From NCBI RefSeq assembly GCF_001677275.1, contig NZ_CP016177.1, forward strand, positions 2,232,001 through 2,296,000: a stretch of 64,000 bases of DNA, in the 5' to 3' direction. Every line of letters starts with the position of its first letter. The stretch's first letter is position 1. This document shows, in pieces, positions 1 to 10,255 of this stretch. Made by a program: the position numbers and the translations under genes. The notes under the pieces were generated by a model, which searched no databases, was not told the origin of the DNA, and saw only the letters and a program-made list of their open reading frames with translations. The stretch comes from Vibrio breoganii. Its GTDB lineage: Bacteria; Pseudomonadota; Gammaproteobacteria; Enterobacterales; Vibrionaceae.

Positions 1-464
1 AGATTACCTTGCATTGTGGCGCACAGGCCGGCATTTTCATAACTTGCGGAGACATAGTCGTAATCGGACTGTTGAATGGCTAGCTCAAACTGTCTTTGAG
101 CCAAGGTATATTCTTGTCGTCGACACAAGAACACACCATAGTCATTCAACACGTCACCGCTTGTTGGTGATTCTGCCAATGCTTTTTTATACCAAATATC
201 AGCAAGTTCAGGCTCTGCTACCTGCTGGTAATAATAGGCTATTGCGGAGGAAGCGCGTACATAATTAGGCGCATAACGGTGTGCCAGCTCAAGATTTTGC
301 TTTGCTCTGACATTATGCCCAAGCGCTAGGTAGTTTATACCGAGCTCTATTCTGGCATCCGCTGCTTTGAAAGGATTGAATTGCGCGTTTCCAGCCTCAC
401 TATCAACTGTAACACAACCGACTAATAGACAGAGTAAAAAAAGTGTGACCAATCCTTTAAACAT
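1..464 (-). CDS. pilW: Type IV pilus biogenesis/stability lipoprotein PilW (partial)
   Basis: The reading frame opens at an ATG at 464 and runs off the left edge of the window, so only about the first 154 residues are present. The N-terminus (MFKGLVTLFLLCLLVGC) is a lipoprotein signal peptide with lipobox LVGC. The rest is helical TPR-like sequence, with segments such as ARIELGINYLALGH and DVLNDYGVFLCRRQ. PilW/PilF proteins are outer-membrane lipoproteins that help multimerise the PilQ secretin in type IV pili. The gene lies 62 bases downstream of rlmN on the same strand, the order known from many gamma-proteobacteria. Its ribosome-binding site GGGGA lies inside a hairpin that ends at the start codon (465-496). 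Confidence 0.88.
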   Translation of the reverse strand, partial: MFKGLVTLFLLCLLVGCVTVDSEAGNAQFNPFKAADARIELGINYLALGHNVRAKQNLELAHRYAPNYVRASSAIAYYYQQVAEPELADIWYKKALAESPTSGDVLNDYGVFLCRRQEYTLAQRQFELAIQQSDYDYVSASYENAGLCATMQGN

Positions 465-496
465 AAGGTTCCCCGATAGTTAAACCGGGGAACCTT
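465..496 (-). promoter_or_regulatory. Hairpin burying the pilW ribosome-binding site
   Basis: In the rlmN-pilW intercistronic RNA an 11-bp perfect inverted repeat (465-475 with 486-496, 10-base loop) ends directly against the pilW ATG. The only Shine-Dalgarno-like sequence, GGGGA, is in the 3' arm and would be paired. No U-run follows, so it does not look like an intrinsic terminator. Translational control or mRNA-end protection is inferred. Confidence 0.6.
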
Positions 497-526
497 AGTC
501 AAATTAGTCAACGAGTTTACTATCCG

Positions 527-1642
527 TTAAAGCGATTTAACTGGAATGGCTTCCCCAGTGTTCTTCTGAGTACGCTTAGTTCGGTCGATAACGTCACCAA
601 CCAATTGACCACAAGCGGCATCAATATCGTCACCACGAGTCTTGCGCACCGTTACCGTGTAGTCGTATTGCATCAACGTTTTTTGGAAACGGTCGATACG
701 CGAATTACTCGGTTTCTTATAAGGTGAACCAGGATACGGATTAAAGGGTATTAAATTGATCTTCGCTGGGGTGTCTTTAAGCAATTCTGCGAGCTGTCTC
801 GCATGGTCCATATCATCATTAACATGATCAAGAAGAACATACTCTACCGTCACCTTACCGCGGTTTGCATTTGAAGATGCGATATAACGACGAACAGACT
901 CTAAGAAATCTTGAATGTCCCAACGATCATTGATCGGCATGATCTGACTACGCAATTCATCTGTCGGTGCATGCAATGAAATCGCCAGTGCCACGTCAAT
1001 GTTGCCCGTCATTTGGTCAAGGCCAGATACCACACCAGAAGTGGATACCGTGACTCTACGCTTAGACAAGCCAAAACCTAAATCATCAAGCATGATGTTT
1101 AGAGACGGCATTAGGTTCTTCATGTTAAGCAGGGGCTCGCCCATACCCATCATTACTACGTTAGTAATTGGACGGCGACCTGTTTCTTTTTCCAGACCGA
1201 TCTCACGAGCTGCACGCCAAATCTGACCGACAATCTCAGAGACACGAAGATTACGGTTGAAGCCTTGCTGCGCCGTTGAACAGAATGTACATGCAAGCGC
1301 ACAGCCTACTTGTGAAGACACACACAATGTCGCTCTGTCACCATCGGGAATATAGACAGTTTCAACGTCTTGATCACCCACTCGCATTGCCCATTTAATG
1401 GTGCCATCGCTAGAGTGCTGAGCTTCTGAAACGTAAGGTGAACGAATCTCAGTAAGACGCTGCAATTTTTCGCGTAGCTTCTTGTTTAGGTTGGTCATTT
1501 TTTCAAAGTCATCACAACCAAAGTGGTATATCCACTTCATAATCTGATCTGCGCGGAATGCTTTTTCACCCAGCTCATCAGCAAAGTACTGACGTAGGCC
1601 TTGGCGATCAAAATCAAGCAGATTTACTTTTGCTTTAGTCAT
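527..1642 (-). CDS. rlmN: Dual-specificity 23S rRNA A2503 / tRNA A37 C2-methyltransferase RlmN
   Basis: A radical-SAM enzyme of 371 residues that methylates C2 of A2503 in 23S rRNA and of A37 in a subset of tRNAs. The 4Fe-4S motif CxxxCxxC is visible as CALACTFC (Cys114, 118, 121). The conserved C-terminal cysteine used as the methyl carrier is in the segment [10 protein letters not shown] start it at the ATG at 1642, which has GAGAGG six bases upstream, rather than the in-frame TTG four codons earlier. It is followed by pilW and preceded by ndk, all on the minus strand. Confidence 0.95.
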   Translation of the reverse strand: MTKAKVNLLDFDRQGLRQYFADELGEKAFRADQIMKWIYHFGCDDFEKMTNLNKKLREKLQRLTEIRSPYVSEAQHSSDGTIKWAMRVGDQDVETVYIPDGDRATLCVSSQVGCALACTFCSTAQQGFNRNLRVSEIVGQIWRAAREIGLEKETGRRPITNVVMMGMGEPLLNMKNLMPSLNIMLDDLGFGLSKRRVTVSTSGVVSGLDQMTGNIDVALAISLHAPTDELRSQIMPINDRWDIQDFLESVRRYIASSNANRGKVTVEYVLLDHVNDDMDHARQLAELLKDTPAKINLIPFNPYPGSPYKKPSNSRIDRFQKTLMQYDYTVTVRKTRGDDIDAACGQLVGDVIDRTKRTQKNTGEAIPVKSL

Positions 1643-1735
1643 GGTGCCTCTCAACGACGAACAACAAATCTAGGGGCGCAGATTGTACAGGGTTTGTGCA
1701 ACAGCAACAAGAAATATGTGACGTAGATCTTTTTT

Positions 1736-1774
1736 AGCTTCAAGCTGTCAGCTGTCAGCTGTCAGCTTGAAGCT
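1736..1774. repeat. Palindromic element with GCTGTCA tandem heptamers
   Basis: Twelve-base inverted arms (AGCTTCAAGCTG at 1736-1747, CAGCTTGAAGCT at 1763-1774) enclose three tandem GCTGTCA heptamers (1744-1764). It lies between ndk and rlmN. A shorter relative is at 24423-24450. The T-run is on the wrong side for it to terminate the minus-strand ndk transcript. Confidence 0.75.
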
Positions 1775-1782
1775 ATCAGCGA

Positions 1783-2211
1783 TTAAGTTCGAGGGTGAAT
1801 CTCTGAAGCAGGGAAGAAGAACTCTATTTCACGGGCAGCAGAGGCTGGGCTATCTGAGCCGTGTACAGAGTTGTAACGCATGCTAAGGGCATAGTCAGCG
1901 CGGATAGTGCCGCAGGCAGCCTGCTCAGGGTTGGTCTTACCCATCAGCTCACGGTAGCGAGAGATAGCATCCTCGCCTTCTAGGACTTGGACCATGATAG
2001 GGCCAGAGGTCATAAACTCTTTTAGTGCAGGGAAAAATTCTTTGCCTTCATGCTCAGCATAAAAGCCACTTGCTTGTTCTTCTGTAAGGTGCAGCATTTT
2101 TGCCGCTACGATACGTAAACCCGCTTGCTCCATACGCTGGTAAATAGCGCCAATTAGGTTACGTTTTACAGCATCGGGCTTCACGATAGAAAATGTTCTT
2201 TCAATGGCCAT
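1783..2211 (-). CDS. ndk: Nucleoside diphosphate kinase
   Basis: A 142-residue NDP kinase, the usual family length. It equilibrates NTP and dNTP pools through a phospho-histidine intermediate. The active-site histidine is His117 in the motif NSVHGSDS, and the N-terminal [16 protein letters not shown] is typical. The start ATG at 2211 is preceded by AAGGAAATTAA, a good ribosome-binding site. It lies between pepB and rlmN in the same direction, as in other Vibrio genomes. Its 5' region carries a 13-bp triple tandem repeat (2238-2276). Confidence 0.97.
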   Translation of the reverse strand: MAIERTFSIVKPDAVKRNLIGAIYQRMEQAGLRIVAAKMLHLTEEQASGFYAEHEGKEFFPALKEFMTSGPIMVQVLEGEDAISRYRELMGKTNPEQAACGTIRADYALSMRYNSVHGSDSPASAAREIEFFFPASEIHPRT

Positions 2212-2237
2212 TTAATTTCCTTATAGCTCTTGGGTCG

Positions 2238-2276
2238 TTAAAGACGTTTGTTAAAGACGTTTGTTAAAGACGTTTG
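2238..2276. repeat. Three tandem copies of a 13-bp unit upstream of ndk
   Basis: The unit TTAAAGACGTTTG occurs three times without a mismatch (2238-2250, 2251-2263, 2264-2276). It lies between the pepB terminator and the ndk start, so it falls in the ndk promoter or 5' UTR. It may vary in copy number by slippage. Confidence 0.9.
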
Positions 2277-2287
2277 TTCTCTTATGG

Positions 2288-2309
2288 TAAAAAAGGCCCC
2301 ACAGGGCCT
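2288..2309 (-). terminator. Intrinsic terminator after pepB
   Basis: On the minus strand AGGCCC-TGT-GGGGCCT is followed by a run of Ts, immediately downstream of the pepB stop codon. Confidence 0.85.
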
Positions 2310-2316
2310 CAATTTA

Positions 2317-3603
2317 TTATTGGTTGTTCAGTAGGTTTGCGAGAGTGCGCACACCCATACCTGTACCACCCGCAGCCCACTTATCAGTCGCTGACTTACG
2401 GTAAGCGCCAGCACAGTCAATGTGCAGCCAGCCCGTTTTATAGTCGTCGACAAAGTAAGATAGGAAACCTGCTGCTGTAGATGCACCTGGTGAGAAGTCA
2501 CCGCTGCTGATGTTGGATAGATCAGCAAAGTTAGACGGCAACATGCCACGGTGGAAGTCAGCTAAAGGCAACGGCCATAGGCCTTCTTTCTCTTCTGCAG
2601 CGCATGCAAGCGCTTGCTCAGAGAATGCAGAATCAAAGCTAAATAGAGCATGGAAATCATTGCCCAGCGCGTTTTTAGCGGCCCCTGTTAAGGTCGCACA
2701 GTCAATGATCACCTCAGGGTTTTGTTCGCTCGCATAGATAAGGCCATCAGCCAGTACCAAACGCCCTTCAGCGTCGGTGTTCATGACTTCTACTGTCTTA
2801 CCATTTTTATAGGTAATCACATCACCTAACTTGATGGCACGCCCAGAGATCATGTTCTCTGCACAACATAGGATAAGTTTAACGCGCTTGTTCAAGCCAC
2901 GAAGAATCGCTAATGCTAAACCGCCAGTAATGGTCGCAGCGCCGCCCATGTCCGCTTTCATTGCGGTCATGCCCTGAGACGGTTTGATGCTATAGCCGCC
3001 TGAGTCAAAGGTAATGCCCTTACCCACTAGACAAGCCATCACAGGTGCATCAGGGTTGCCTGTTGGGTTGAAGTCTAGCTGCAACATAGCCGAAGTTCGT
3101 GCAGAACCGCGACCCACAGCGTAGATGCCTTCCCAGCCTTCCGTTAAAAGATCTTTGTCTTTTACGATACGGTACTTCACTAGACCTGGTGCAACTGATT
3201 TGATGAACTCACCCGCCATGGTTGCCAATTGGCGTGGCGCGACTTCTTCTGCACTCTTATTAATGATATCGCGAGTCCAGTTAGCCACCTTAATACGGTC
3301 TTGAAGCTCTTTTTCATCCGCTTCAGGCAATGGTTGCCATTCCAGTGCGTTGTCGCGTCTTGGATTACGGAAACCCTGAGCAAAAGACCAGATACCTTCT
3401 AGGTCCCACTCACTGCCGATTAAACTAATGCTTTTGATGCCTTGAGCGTCTAACTTACGAGCCGCTTTTTGAATCGCGCCGTAATCATGACCTTGGCCAA
3501 TGTGCACAGAACAACCTTGCTCTGTGTGAGAAAGAATGGCGTTTTCGCCCCATTGAGGTGCTGCTTTATCTGTAGATAGTGATACTTGCATTGCTGTAGA
3601 CAT
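2317..3603 (-). CDS. pepB: Peptidase B (leucyl aminopeptidase family M17)
   Basis: A 428-residue cytosolic M17 aminopeptidase with two metal ions, which removes N-terminal residues from peptides. The metal-binding and catalytic motifs are clear: [16 protein letters not shown] and the signature [14 protein letters not shown]. The N-terminal [11 protein letters not shown] aligns with the E. coli PepB start MTEAM. The ATG at 3603 has GGAGAGG just upstream. It follows iscX as in E. coli, but a terminator at 3801-3830 and about 250 bases of spacer suggest its own promoter. Confidence 0.95.
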   Translation of the reverse strand: MSTAMQVSLSTDKAAPQWGENAILSHTEQGCSVHIGQGHDYGAIQKAARKLDAQGIKSISLIGSEWDLEGIWSFAQGFRNPRRDNALEWQPLPEADEKELQDRIKVANWTRDIINKSAEEVAPRQLATMAGEFIKSVAPGLVKYRIVKDKDLLTEGWEGIYAVGRGSARTSAMLQLDFNPTGNPDAPVMACLVGKGITFDSGGYSIKPSQGMTAMKADMGGAATITGGLALAILRGLNKRVKLILCCAENMISGRAIKLGDVITYKNGKTVEVMNTDAEGRLVLADGLIYASEQNPEVIIDCATLTGAAKNALGNDFHALFSFDSAFSEQALACAAEEKEGLWPLPLADFHRGMLPSNFADLSNISSGDFSPGASTAAGFLSYFVDDYKTGWLHIDCAGAYRKSATDKWAAGGTGMGVRTLANLLNNQ

Positions 3604-3800
3604 GACCTCTCCTTGCCCTCTACTTGTCTTATTATGTTTGTTACTTTTATGTTCTCAAGATACAGGAATCCCGGTTCCTCCGACAGAGGAAACTCAGTTA
3701 TTAATGGAAAGTAAGATATCCCTTTCCTAACAAGGCGTTTCTAGTAGCTTGTTACTGATTTTATGAGCCTATTATGCCTAGGCTAAGTGTCAAAAACATA

Positions 3801-3830
3801 AAAATCGGGCTCTAAGGCCCGATTTTTATT
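3801..3830 (-). terminator. Intrinsic terminator at the end of the isc operon
   Basis: The stem ATCGGGC-CTTAGAG-GCCCGAT with flanking A/T runs lies 22 bases beyond the iscX stop codon. It separates the isc operon from pepB. The region 3604-3800 shows nothing else I can name and probably holds the pepB promoter. Confidence 0.85.
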
Positions 3831-3851
3831 AAATAAATGTTAAGTGGACCG

Positions 3852-4046
3852 TTAATCCGCTTCGTCCATCCAACATAGAATAATAGCTTCTAAGATTTTC
3901 TCATTAGAGTGCTTCGGATCGTCATCAAAATCTTCCAACTCTAATATCCATTGATGCAAGTCAGTAAAACGCACTGTCTGCGGATCTACCTCTGGAAACT
4001 TTTCCACTAACTCAATGGCGATATCTCTCGTGTCTATCCATTTCAT
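3852..4046 (-). CDS. iscX: Fe-S assembly protein IscX
   Basis: A 64-residue acidic protein of the IscX/YfhJ family. It binds IscS (and iron weakly) and modulates cysteine desulfurase activity. The N-terminal [19 protein letters not shown] and the acidic ELEDFDDDP region are typical, and the length matches the family. It has AGGAGG just upstream of the ATG. It is the last gene of the isc operon and is followed by a terminator. Confidence 0.95.
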   Translation of the reverse strand: MKWIDTRDIAIELVEKFPEVDPQTVRFTDLHQWILELEDFDDDPKHSNEKILEAIILCWMDEAD

Positions 4047-4072
4047 GCAAACCTCCTTGTTAGCTAAATTGA

Positions 4073-4411
4073 TTAATGATCTTCTGATGCGTGGTTCAGC
4101 GTGTAGCGAGGGATCTCAACTACAAGGTCTTCATCTGCAACGATCGCTTGGCAACCTAGACGAGACTCAGGCTCTAGGCCCCATGCCTTGTCTAACATAT
4201 CGTCTTCAAGCTCTTCGCTCTCTTCTAGAGAGTCGAAGCCTTCACGCACAATCACGTGGCAGGTAGTACAAGCACACGACTTCTCACACGCATGTTCAAT
4301 GCCGATGCCATTTTTTAGAGCCACATCTAAAACGGTTTCACCCGTATTGGCTTCTAATACTGCACCTTCAGGGCAAAGATCATCATGGGGTAAAACTACA
4401 ATCTTAGGCAT
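4073..4411 (-). CDS. fdx: ISC-system [2Fe-2S] ferredoxin
   Basis: A 112-residue adrenodoxin-type ferredoxin that supplies electrons for Fe-S cluster assembly on IscU. The four cluster ligands are Cys42, Cys48, Cys51 and Cys87, the E. coli Fdx pattern; Cys46 is the additional conserved cysteine. It follows hscA after 12 bases and precedes iscX, so it is clearly part of the isc operon. Confidence 0.97.
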   Translation of the reverse strand: MPKIVVLPHDDLCPEGAVLEANTGETVLDVALKNGIGIEHACEKSCACTTCHVIVREGFDSLEESEELEDDMLDKAWGLEPESRLGCQAIVADEDLVVEIPRYTLNHASEDH

Positions 4412-4423
4412 AACCGCTTATCT

Positions 4424-6274
4424 CTATATATCATCTACTGATTGGCCAGACAAAGCCTGACGAATCGATTTATCCATACGACGGGAAGCAAAGTCTTGGC
4501 TCGCTTTATCCGTCAGCTTAATTCCGTCTTCAATCGCATCAGCATCGTCGCCGTTGCGCAGAGCAATGAGGTCTTCAATCACTTTAAGTAGCGCAGTACG
4601 CTCTTGCTCGCTGAGTAGCTCATCGCCGTCGACTTGCAACGCAGCAATCAAACCTTCAATAACACGGTCAGCTTCTACACGTTGCTCTGCTAATGCCCTT
4701 GCTTGCATGTCTTCTTTAGCAAAAGTCATCGAGTCTTTCAGCATATTTGCGACTTCATTATCACTTAGGCCGTATGAAGGCTTAACCTGAATCTCAGCTT
4801 GTATACCTGTGCTCTTTTCCATCGCAGTCACTGAAAGCAAGCCATCCGCATCAACCTGATAGGTCACACGAATGTGCGCAGCACCAGCCGCCATTGGTGG
4901 GATGCCCTTCAATGCAAACTTGGCTAGGGAGCGACAGTCATCAACCATCTCACGCTCGCCTTGTACCGTGTGCACTGTCATTGCTGTTTGACCGTCTTTA
5001 AAGGTCGTGAACTCTTGTGCTCTTGCTACGGGTATCGTGGTGTTGCGAGGAATGATTTTCTCGACCAAGCCACCCATAGTTTCAATGCCTAGAGACAGTG
5101 GAATAACGTCCAATAGCAGCATATCTGAATCAGGCTTATTGCCGGCGAGGATATCGGCCTGAATCGCAGCGCCTAGTGCCACCACTTCATCAGGGTTGAT
5201 GCTGGTTAACGGCTCTTTATCAAAGAAGTCACCCACCATAGAGCGAACCAAAGGTGTGCGCGTAGAACCACCGACCATCACAACCTGAAGCACATCATCA
5301 TTATCAACCTGTGCGTCTTTCAGAGCACGGCGACATGACATCAGGGTCTTTTTCACTAGAGAGCGAATAAGATCATCAAAGGTTTCACGAGTGATCTCCC
5401 CTTGCCAATCCAATACAGAAACTTGAGCTGTCTCGTTGTCAGACAGAGCAATCTTGGTCTTTGCCGCAGCATTGAGCAAGATACGGTTCTGTTCATCCGT
5501 TAACGACTCTAGACCCATTTCTTTTTGAATGTGCTCTGCAAGAAGGTGGTCAAAATCATCACCACCCAGCGCCGAATCACCACCCGTTGATAGCACTTCA
5601 AATACGCCTTTAGACAGGCGCAAGATTGAGATATCAAAGGTGCCACCACCTAGATCATAAACCGCAATCACGCCTTCTTGACCTGAATCTAGGCCATAAG
5701 CAATTGCCGCCGCCGTTGGCTCGTTGAGCAAGCGAAGTACATTCAAACCGGCAAGCTTAGCAGCATCTTTGGTTCCTGCACGCTGTGCATCGTCAAAGTA
5801 AGCCGGCACTGTAATAACCACACCAGTAAGCTCCCCGCCTAGTGTAGATTCGGCACGCTGACCTAAGGCTCTTAAGATATCCGCTGAGACTTCAACTGGG
5901 TTCTTATTGCCAAGTGTGGTTTGTAAAATCGGCAGGCCATTGTCGCTGTTTAGCAACGTATACGGCAGCTTTGGATAGCGCTGTTTTATATCTTCAACCG
6001 AACGGCCAAGAAGTCGCTTCACTGAGATAACGGTATTTTGAGGATCGCTCTCAGCAGCGTCTAGGGCAGAATAACCCACATTAAAGCCATCTGATTTGTA
6101 GTGCACCGCTGACGGTAAGATAGCGCGGCCTTCAGAATCAAGGAGTGGGCTTGCTTGCCCACTGCGCACAGAGGCAACCAGTGAGTTTGTGGTACCTAGG
6201 TCAATACCTGCTGCTAGCTTATGTTCATGAGGTGCAGAACTTTGACCTGGTTCTGCTATCTGTAGTAATGGCAT
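4424..6274 (-). CDS. hscA: Fe-S cluster chaperone HscA (Hsp70 family)
   Basis: A 616-residue specialised Hsp70. It binds the LPPVK motif of IscU and, with HscB, drives cluster transfer by ATP hydrolysis. The nucleotide-binding domain shows [30 protein letters not shown] and [14 protein letters not shown]. The substrate-binding domain follows from about residue 390. Length and position between hscB and fdx are as expected. Confidence 0.97.
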   Translation of the reverse strand: MPLLQIAEPGQSSAPHEHKLAAGIDLGTTNSLVASVRSGQASPLLDSEGRAILPSAVHYKSDGFNVGYSALDAAESDPQNTVISVKRLLGRSVEDIKQRYPKLPYTLLNSDNGLPILQTTLGNKNPVEVSADILRALGQRAESTLGGELTGVVITVPAYFDDAQRAGTKDAAKLAGLNVLRLLNEPTAAAIAYGLDSGQEGVIAVYDLGGGTFDISILRLSKGVFEVLSTGGDSALGGDDFDHLLAEHIQKEMGLESLTDEQNRILLNAAAKTKIALSDNETAQVSVLDWQGEITRETFDDLIRSLVKKTLMSCRRALKDAQVDNDDVLQVVMVGGSTRTPLVRSMVGDFFDKEPLTSINPDEVVALGAAIQADILAGNKPDSDMLLLDVIPLSLGIETMGGLVEKIIPRNTTIPVARAQEFTTFKDGQTAMTVHTVQGEREMVDDCRSLAKFALKGIPPMAAGAAHIRVTYQVDADGLLSVTAMEKSTGIQAEIQVKPSYGLSDNEVANMLKDSMTFAKEDMQARALAEQRVEADRVIEGLIAALQVDGDELLSEQERTALLKVIEDLIALRNGDDADAIEDGIKLTDKASQDFASRRMDKSIRQALSGQSVDDI

Positions 6275-6296
6275 GACATTCCTATTGTATATACGA

Positions 6297-6812
6297 CTAG
6301 TTAAGTAGCTTATCTTCTAGTCGTTCGATTTCTACTAATAACTTGGCAATAAATTTCAGCTTTCTAACGCTATCGGCCGCTTCAGCCCAACATTGATCAT
6401 TGATCTGTTGCTCGACTTGTTGCAACTGCTGCTTGTGCATTTTGGCGACTTTAGATTCAAAATCAAACAGTAAATCATCCGCGTCAGTGCTATCGCCAAT
6501 TTCCTCAAGCTCCTCACGAAGTTCCATCTGTTGCATTAAAAATAGAGGATCTTGCAACGTTTGCTGCTCAGAGCGAATATCGTGCTCATTCTCTGCCAAC
6601 ATGTATTCGGCGCGAGCGATAGGATTCTTGAGGGTTTGGTATGCATCATTGATGCTTGCGGCTTTTTGCACAGCCATCAAACGGTCGCGCTCAGAGGCAG
6701 TAGCAAACTTATCGGGGTGAAAACGGCGCTGCAATTCTCTGAATTGAGAAGAAAGAAGGCTACCATCCACATTAAATTGTGCTGGTAGCCCGAATAGTTC
6801 GAAGTGGTTCAT
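6297..6812 (-). CDS. hscB: Fe-S cluster co-chaperone HscB
   Basis: A 171-residue J-domain protein that delivers IscU to HscA and stimulates its ATPase. The J-domain starts at [10 protein letters not shown] and contains the HPD motif in RRFHPDKFA. The C-terminal three-helix domain follows. I chose the ATG at 6812 because the product then has the family length; an in-frame extension to 6911 would overlap iscA. Confidence 0.95.
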   Translation of the reverse strand: MNHFELFGLPAQFNVDGSLLSSQFRELQRRFHPDKFATASERDRLMAVQKAASINDAYQTLKNPIARAEYMLAENEHDIRSEQQTLQDPLFLMQQMELREELEEIGDSTDADDLLFDFESKVAKMHKQQLQQVEQQINDQCWAEAADSVRKLKFIAKLLVEIERLEDKLLN

Positions 6813-6880
6813 AATGAGACTCTCGATATCTAAAGAGAGAGGGCTCACTCTTATGATGAACCCTAGCCTTAACTCGCTCG

Positions 6881-7204
6881 TTAAACGTTGAAGCTTTCGC
6901 CGCAGCCGCATTCACTCTTAGCGTTAGGGTTGTTGAATTCAAACCCTTCGTTAAGACCTTCTTTAACGTAATCTAGCTCTGTACCATCAAGATAAACAAG
7001 GCTCTTGGCATCAATCACCACTCTAACGCCTTTGTGCTCGAAGATGCTGTCTTCTTCATTTACGTCATCTACGAATTCAAGCACATACGCCATACCTGAA
7101 CAGCCCGTTGTTTTAACACCCAGCCTTAAACCGACGCCTTTGCCTCGAGTGTCTAGGAATGCTCTAACGCGGTCTGCCGCGGTTTCTGTCATTGTGATGG
7201 CCAT
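6881..7204 (-). CDS. iscA: A-type Fe-S carrier IscA
   Basis: A 107-residue A-type carrier that accepts and delivers Fe-S clusters or iron. The three conserved cysteines are Cys35 (TTGCSGMAY), Cys99 and Cys101 (ECGCGESF). It lies between iscU and hscB in the isc operon. A second A-type protein, ErpA, is encoded at 28754-29095. Confidence 0.97.
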   Translation of the reverse strand: MAITMTETAADRVRAFLDTRGKGVGLRLGVKTTGCSGMAYVLEFVDDVNEEDSIFEHKGVRVVIDAKSLVYLDGTELDYVKEGLNEGFEFNNPNAKSECGCGESFNV

Positions 7205-7249
7205 ACTACAACCTTTATTGCCGATGAGGGGAAGCCTCCCCTCTAATTA

Positions 7250-7633
7250 TTACTCTTGATGTTTTTTCTTATAGTCTGAAACAGCTGCTTTAATCGCATC
7301 TTCCGCTAGGATAGAGCAGTGCACCTTAACCGGTGGTAACTCTAGCTCTTCAGCAATTTCAGAGTTTTTGATTGAAGCGGCTTCATCAACGGTTTTACCC
7401 TTCACCCACTCTGTAACCAGTGAGCTTGATGCGATAGCACTACCACAACCGTAAGTTTTAAACTTAGCATCTTCGATGATGCCCTCAGGTGTCACCTTGA
7501 TCTGCAGCTTCATTACGTCGCCACAAGCTGGTGCGCCTACCATTCCACTACCTACGCTTGGATCTTCTTTATCAAAAGAACCAACGTTGCGTGGGTTCTC
7601 GTAGTGGTCAATTACTTTTTCGCTGTAAGCCAT
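7250..7633 (-). CDS. iscU: Fe-S cluster scaffold IscU
   Basis: A 127-residue scaffold on which [2Fe-2S] and [4Fe-4S] clusters are built. Ligands Cys37, Cys63 and Cys106, the Asp39 that labilises the cluster, and the HscA recognition motif LPPVK (99-103) are all in place. It follows iscS after 33 bases in the same operon. Confidence 0.98.
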   Translation of the reverse strand: MAYSEKVIDHYENPRNVGSFDKEDPSVGSGMVGAPACGDVMKLQIKVTPEGIIEDAKFKTYGCGSAIASSSLVTEWVKGKTVDEAASIKNSEIAEELELPPVKVHCSILAEDAIKAAVSDYKKKHQE

Positions 7634-7666
7634 AATATAGTCCTCTAATCCTCTACTTCCTTGGAA

Positions 7667-8881
7667 TTAGTGATGTGCCCACTCTACGGTGTCCAGATCA
7701 ATACCTTCCTTGTACATATCCCAAAGTGGAGACATGTCGCGTAATTTTGTTACCGCAGTGCGAATTTGCTCTACCGCATAGTCGATTTCTTCTTCCGTTG
7801 TGTAACGACCGAAAGAGAAGCGAACTGAGCTGTGGGCAAGTTCATCATTGAGGCCTAGTGCTCGCAGTACATAAGAAGGCTCAAGGCTTGCTGATGTACA
7901 TGCTGAGCCAGATGAAACGGCTAAGTCTTTCAGTGACATAAGCAGAGACTCACCCTCAACAAACGCAAAGCTCACGTTCAGGTTGTGTGGTACACGCTGC
8001 TCAAAATCACCATTGACGGTTACTGCTTCCAAATCTTTAACCGCATTAAATAGACGGTTACGCAGATTCAGAGCATGTTGGTAATCTTTTTCCATATCCA
8101 ATTTCGCAACACGGAACGCTTCACCCATACCTACGATCTGGTGAGTTGGAAGTGTGCCAGAGCGGAAACCGCGCTCATGACCACCACCGTGCATTTGTGC
8201 TTCTAGGCGGATACGTGGTTTACGACGAACGTACAAAGCGCCGATGCCTTTAGGGCCGTATGCTTTGTGTGCTGATAGCGATAGCAAATCAACTTTAGTC
8301 TCTTGAACATCAATCGGCAGTTTACCTGCTGATTGAGCGGCATCCACATGGAATACAATCTTGCGTTCGCGACATAGCTCGCCAATTGAAGTGATGTCTT
8401 GAATCACGCCAATTTCATTGTTTACGTGCATGATAGAAACCAAAACGGTGTCTTCACGCATTGCGTCTTTAAGCTTGTTCAGGTCAATAATGCCATTGGC
8501 TTCAGGCGCTAAATAAGTCACCTCAAAGCCTTCACGCTCAAGCTGACGACATGGGTCTAATACCGCTTTGTGTTCAGTCTTGCAGGTGATGATGTGCTTG
8601 CCTTTCTTTGAGTAGAAACGAGCTGCACCCTTGATAGCAAGGTTGTCTGATTCTGTCGCGCCAGAGGTAAATACGATTTCGCGAGGATCCGCATTTAAAA
8701 GATCAGCAATCTGTTCACGAGCAGTATCAACAGCTTCTTCAGCTTGCCAACCATAGCGGTGTGAGCGAGACGCAGGGTTGCCGAAGGTACCATCCATAGT
8801 CATATACTGGACCATTTTCTCAGCAACGCGTTCATCTACTGGGCAAGTTGCTGAATAGTCTAAATAAATTGGCAGTTTCAT
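7667..8881 (-). CDS. iscS: Cysteine desulfurase IscS
   Basis: A 404-residue PLP enzyme that takes sulfur from cysteine for Fe-S clusters, thiolated tRNAs and other cofactors. The PLP lysine is Lys206 ([10 protein letters not shown]), the ring-stacking histidine is His104, and the persulfide-carrying cysteine is Cys328 ([14 protein letters not shown]). It sits 27 bases downstream of iscR and is the second gene of the isc operon. Confidence 0.98.
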   Translation of the reverse strand: MKLPIYLDYSATCPVDERVAEKMVQYMTMDGTFGNPASRSHRYGWQAEEAVDTAREQIADLLNADPREIVFTSGATESDNLAIKGAARFYSKKGKHIITCKTEHKAVLDPCRQLEREGFEVTYLAPEANGIIDLNKLKDAMREDTVLVSIMHVNNEIGVIQDITSIGELCRERKIVFHVDAAQSAGKLPIDVQETKVDLLSLSAHKAYGPKGIGALYVRRKPRIRLEAQMHGGGHERGFRSGTLPTHQIVGMGEAFRVAKLDMEKDYQHALNLRNRLFNAVKDLEAVTVNGDFEQRVPHNLNVSFAFVEGESLLMSLKDLAVSSGSACTSASLEPSYVLRALGLNDELAHSSVRFSFGRYTTEEEIDYAVEQIRTAVTKLRDMSPLWDMYKEGIDLDTVEWAHH

Positions 8882-8908
8882 TATTTACTCCAAGTAAAAC
8901 TGTTTGCT

Positions 8909-9412
8909 CTATGAGCGGACATTGACGCCGATTGCTTCGGCTATCGATTTAGAGCTAAAACCATGATTAGAGGCTAACTCTAAATCTTGGCGTCCTGAAA
9001 TCTCTAAAACTTCATTGTCCAACATCAACTCACCTAAGGTGATGTTGTTTAAAAAATCACTAATTCGAGAACTCAAATCTCGCCAAAGCGTGTGGGTAAG
9101 GCAACGAGCGCCCCCCTGGCAATTGGCTTTTCCATTACAACGTGTCGCTTCAACTGATTCATCAACCGCTGAAATAATGGTACCAATAGCAATAAGTTGC
9201 GCGTCTTTTCCTAGGTTATAACCACCACCTGGACCGCGAACACTAGCAACTAATCCCGCTTTGCGTAGCTTTGAAAATAATTGCTCTAGATAAGAAAGAG
9301 ATATACCCTGACGTTCCGATATGTCAGCCAGTGGTACTGGGCCTGACTGAGAATGCAATGCTACATCAAGCATGGCGGTTACGGCATATCTTCCTTTCGA
9401 TGTAAGCTTCAT
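8909..9412 (-). CDS. iscR: Fe-S cluster-sensing regulator IscR
   Basis: A 167-residue Rrf2-family regulator. With a [2Fe-2S] cluster it represses its own operon through type 1 sites; without the cluster it acts at type 2 sites. The winged helix is at residues 1-65. The cluster ligands Cys92, Cys98, Cys104 and His107 match E. coli exactly. The start is the ATG at 9412 ([11 protein letters not shown]); the in-frame extension to 9454 would run into the operator. Two type 1 boxes lie 40-90 bases upstream, so autoregulation is likely. Confidence 0.97.
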   Translation of the reverse strand: MKLTSKGRYAVTAMLDVALHSQSGPVPLADISERQGISLSYLEQLFSKLRKAGLVASVRGPGGGYNLGKDAQLIAIGTIISAVDESVEATRCNGKANCQGGARCLTHTLWRDLSSRISDFLNNITLGELMLDNEVLEISGRQDLELASNHGFSSKSIAEAIGVNVRS

Positions 9413-9452
9413 ATCACACTCTTTCCAATTACTTCGTTGCGGAAAGTCTCCC

Positions 9453-9477
9453 ATACCCGACCAAAACGGTCAAGTAT
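9453..9477. promoter_or_regulatory. IscR type 1 binding site (promoter-proximal)
   Basis: The 25-bp palindromic sequence has the half-site arrangement ATACCCGACC-N5-GGTCAAGTAT and fits the type 1 IscR consensus known from E. coli. It lies 40 bases upstream of the iscR ATG. Confidence 0.85.
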
Positions 9478-9502
9478 TTATTTGACCAATTTACTCAAGT
9501 AT
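9478..9502. promoter_or_regulatory. IscR type 1 binding site (distal)
   Basis: A second 25-bp box, TTATTTGACC-N5-ACTCAAGTAT, directly abuts the first. The pair lies between trmJ and iscR and should give cluster-dependent repression of the isc operon. Confidence 0.78.
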
Positions 9503-9526
9503 TTAACCCTATACGGATTATGGCTA

Positions 9527-10255
9527 TTATTTGTGCGAAATTTTCTTTTGTATCGCCGTAAGGACACCACGCAAGATGTTGATCTCTTGTGCTTCTGGAC
9601 GAGCGCGACTGAATAGTCTTCTCAGTTTATTCATCACCTGGTTCGGCTTATCCTTCTCAATAAACTGGGTATCAAGAAGTACGTTTTCAAGGTGCTGATA
9701 AAACATTTCTAATTCGTTATGACGCGAATAGACCACTGGATCGTCTTGTGGATACTGCGCCTTATCACTTTCTAGGAATGCCATTCTCACTTCATAGCTA
9801 AGGGTTTGAACCGCCATCGCTAGATTCAGTGAGCTGTATTCTGGGTTAGCGGGTATAGCGACATGATACTGACACAGTTGCAGTTCATCATTGGTTAGGC
9901 CGGTGCGTTCACGACCAAACACAAGTGCCACTGGGGTATGTCTTCCCTCTTCGACAAACTTAACACCACATTCACGTGGCTCTAGCATTGGCCAATTAAG
10001 GGTACGAGAGCGTGCACTCGATCCAACCACAAGGGCGCAATCGGCGACCGCTTCTTGCATGGTCGAAAACCTGTGTGCGTTATTCACTACATCGTCAGCG
10101 CCCGCCGCCAATGCCATGGTTTGCTCATCGATTTCACATTGCGGGTCAACTAAGACTAACTGAGTCAGTCCCATCACCTTCATTGCACGTGCAGCTGAAC
10201 CAATATTCCCTGGGTGAGAGGTTCCCACCAATACCACTTTGACGTTTTGTAACAT
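9527..10255 (-). CDS. trmJ: tRNA (cytidine/uridine-32 2'-O)-methyltransferase TrmJ
   Basis: A 242-residue SPOUT (SpoU) methyltransferase that modifies the ribose of position 32 in the tRNA anticodon loop. Conserved segments include [34 protein letters not shown] and [13 protein letters not shown], the SPOUT knot motifs. The start is the ATG at 10255; an in-frame TTG directly precedes it. It is upstream of iscR and divergent from suhB, an arrangement shared with E. coli. Confidence 0.95.
   Translation of the reverse strand: MLQNVKVVLVGTSHPGNIGSAARAMKVMGLTQLVLVDPQCEIDEQTMALAAGADDVVNNAHRFSTMQEAVADCALVVGSSARSRTLNWPMLEPRECGVKFVEEGRHTPVALVFGRERTGLTNDELQLCQYHVAIPANPEYSSLNLAMAVQTLSYEVRMAFLESDKAQYPQDDPVVYSRHNELEMFYQHLENVLLDTQFIEKDKPNQVMNKLRRLFSRARPEAQEINILRGVLTAIQKKISHK

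Noticed and set aside
14..268. 84-residue plus-strand ORF at the left edge
   Set aside because: It is antisense to pilW, whose lipobox and TPR-like sequence are convincing. The ORF has no recognisable family features or ribosome-binding site.
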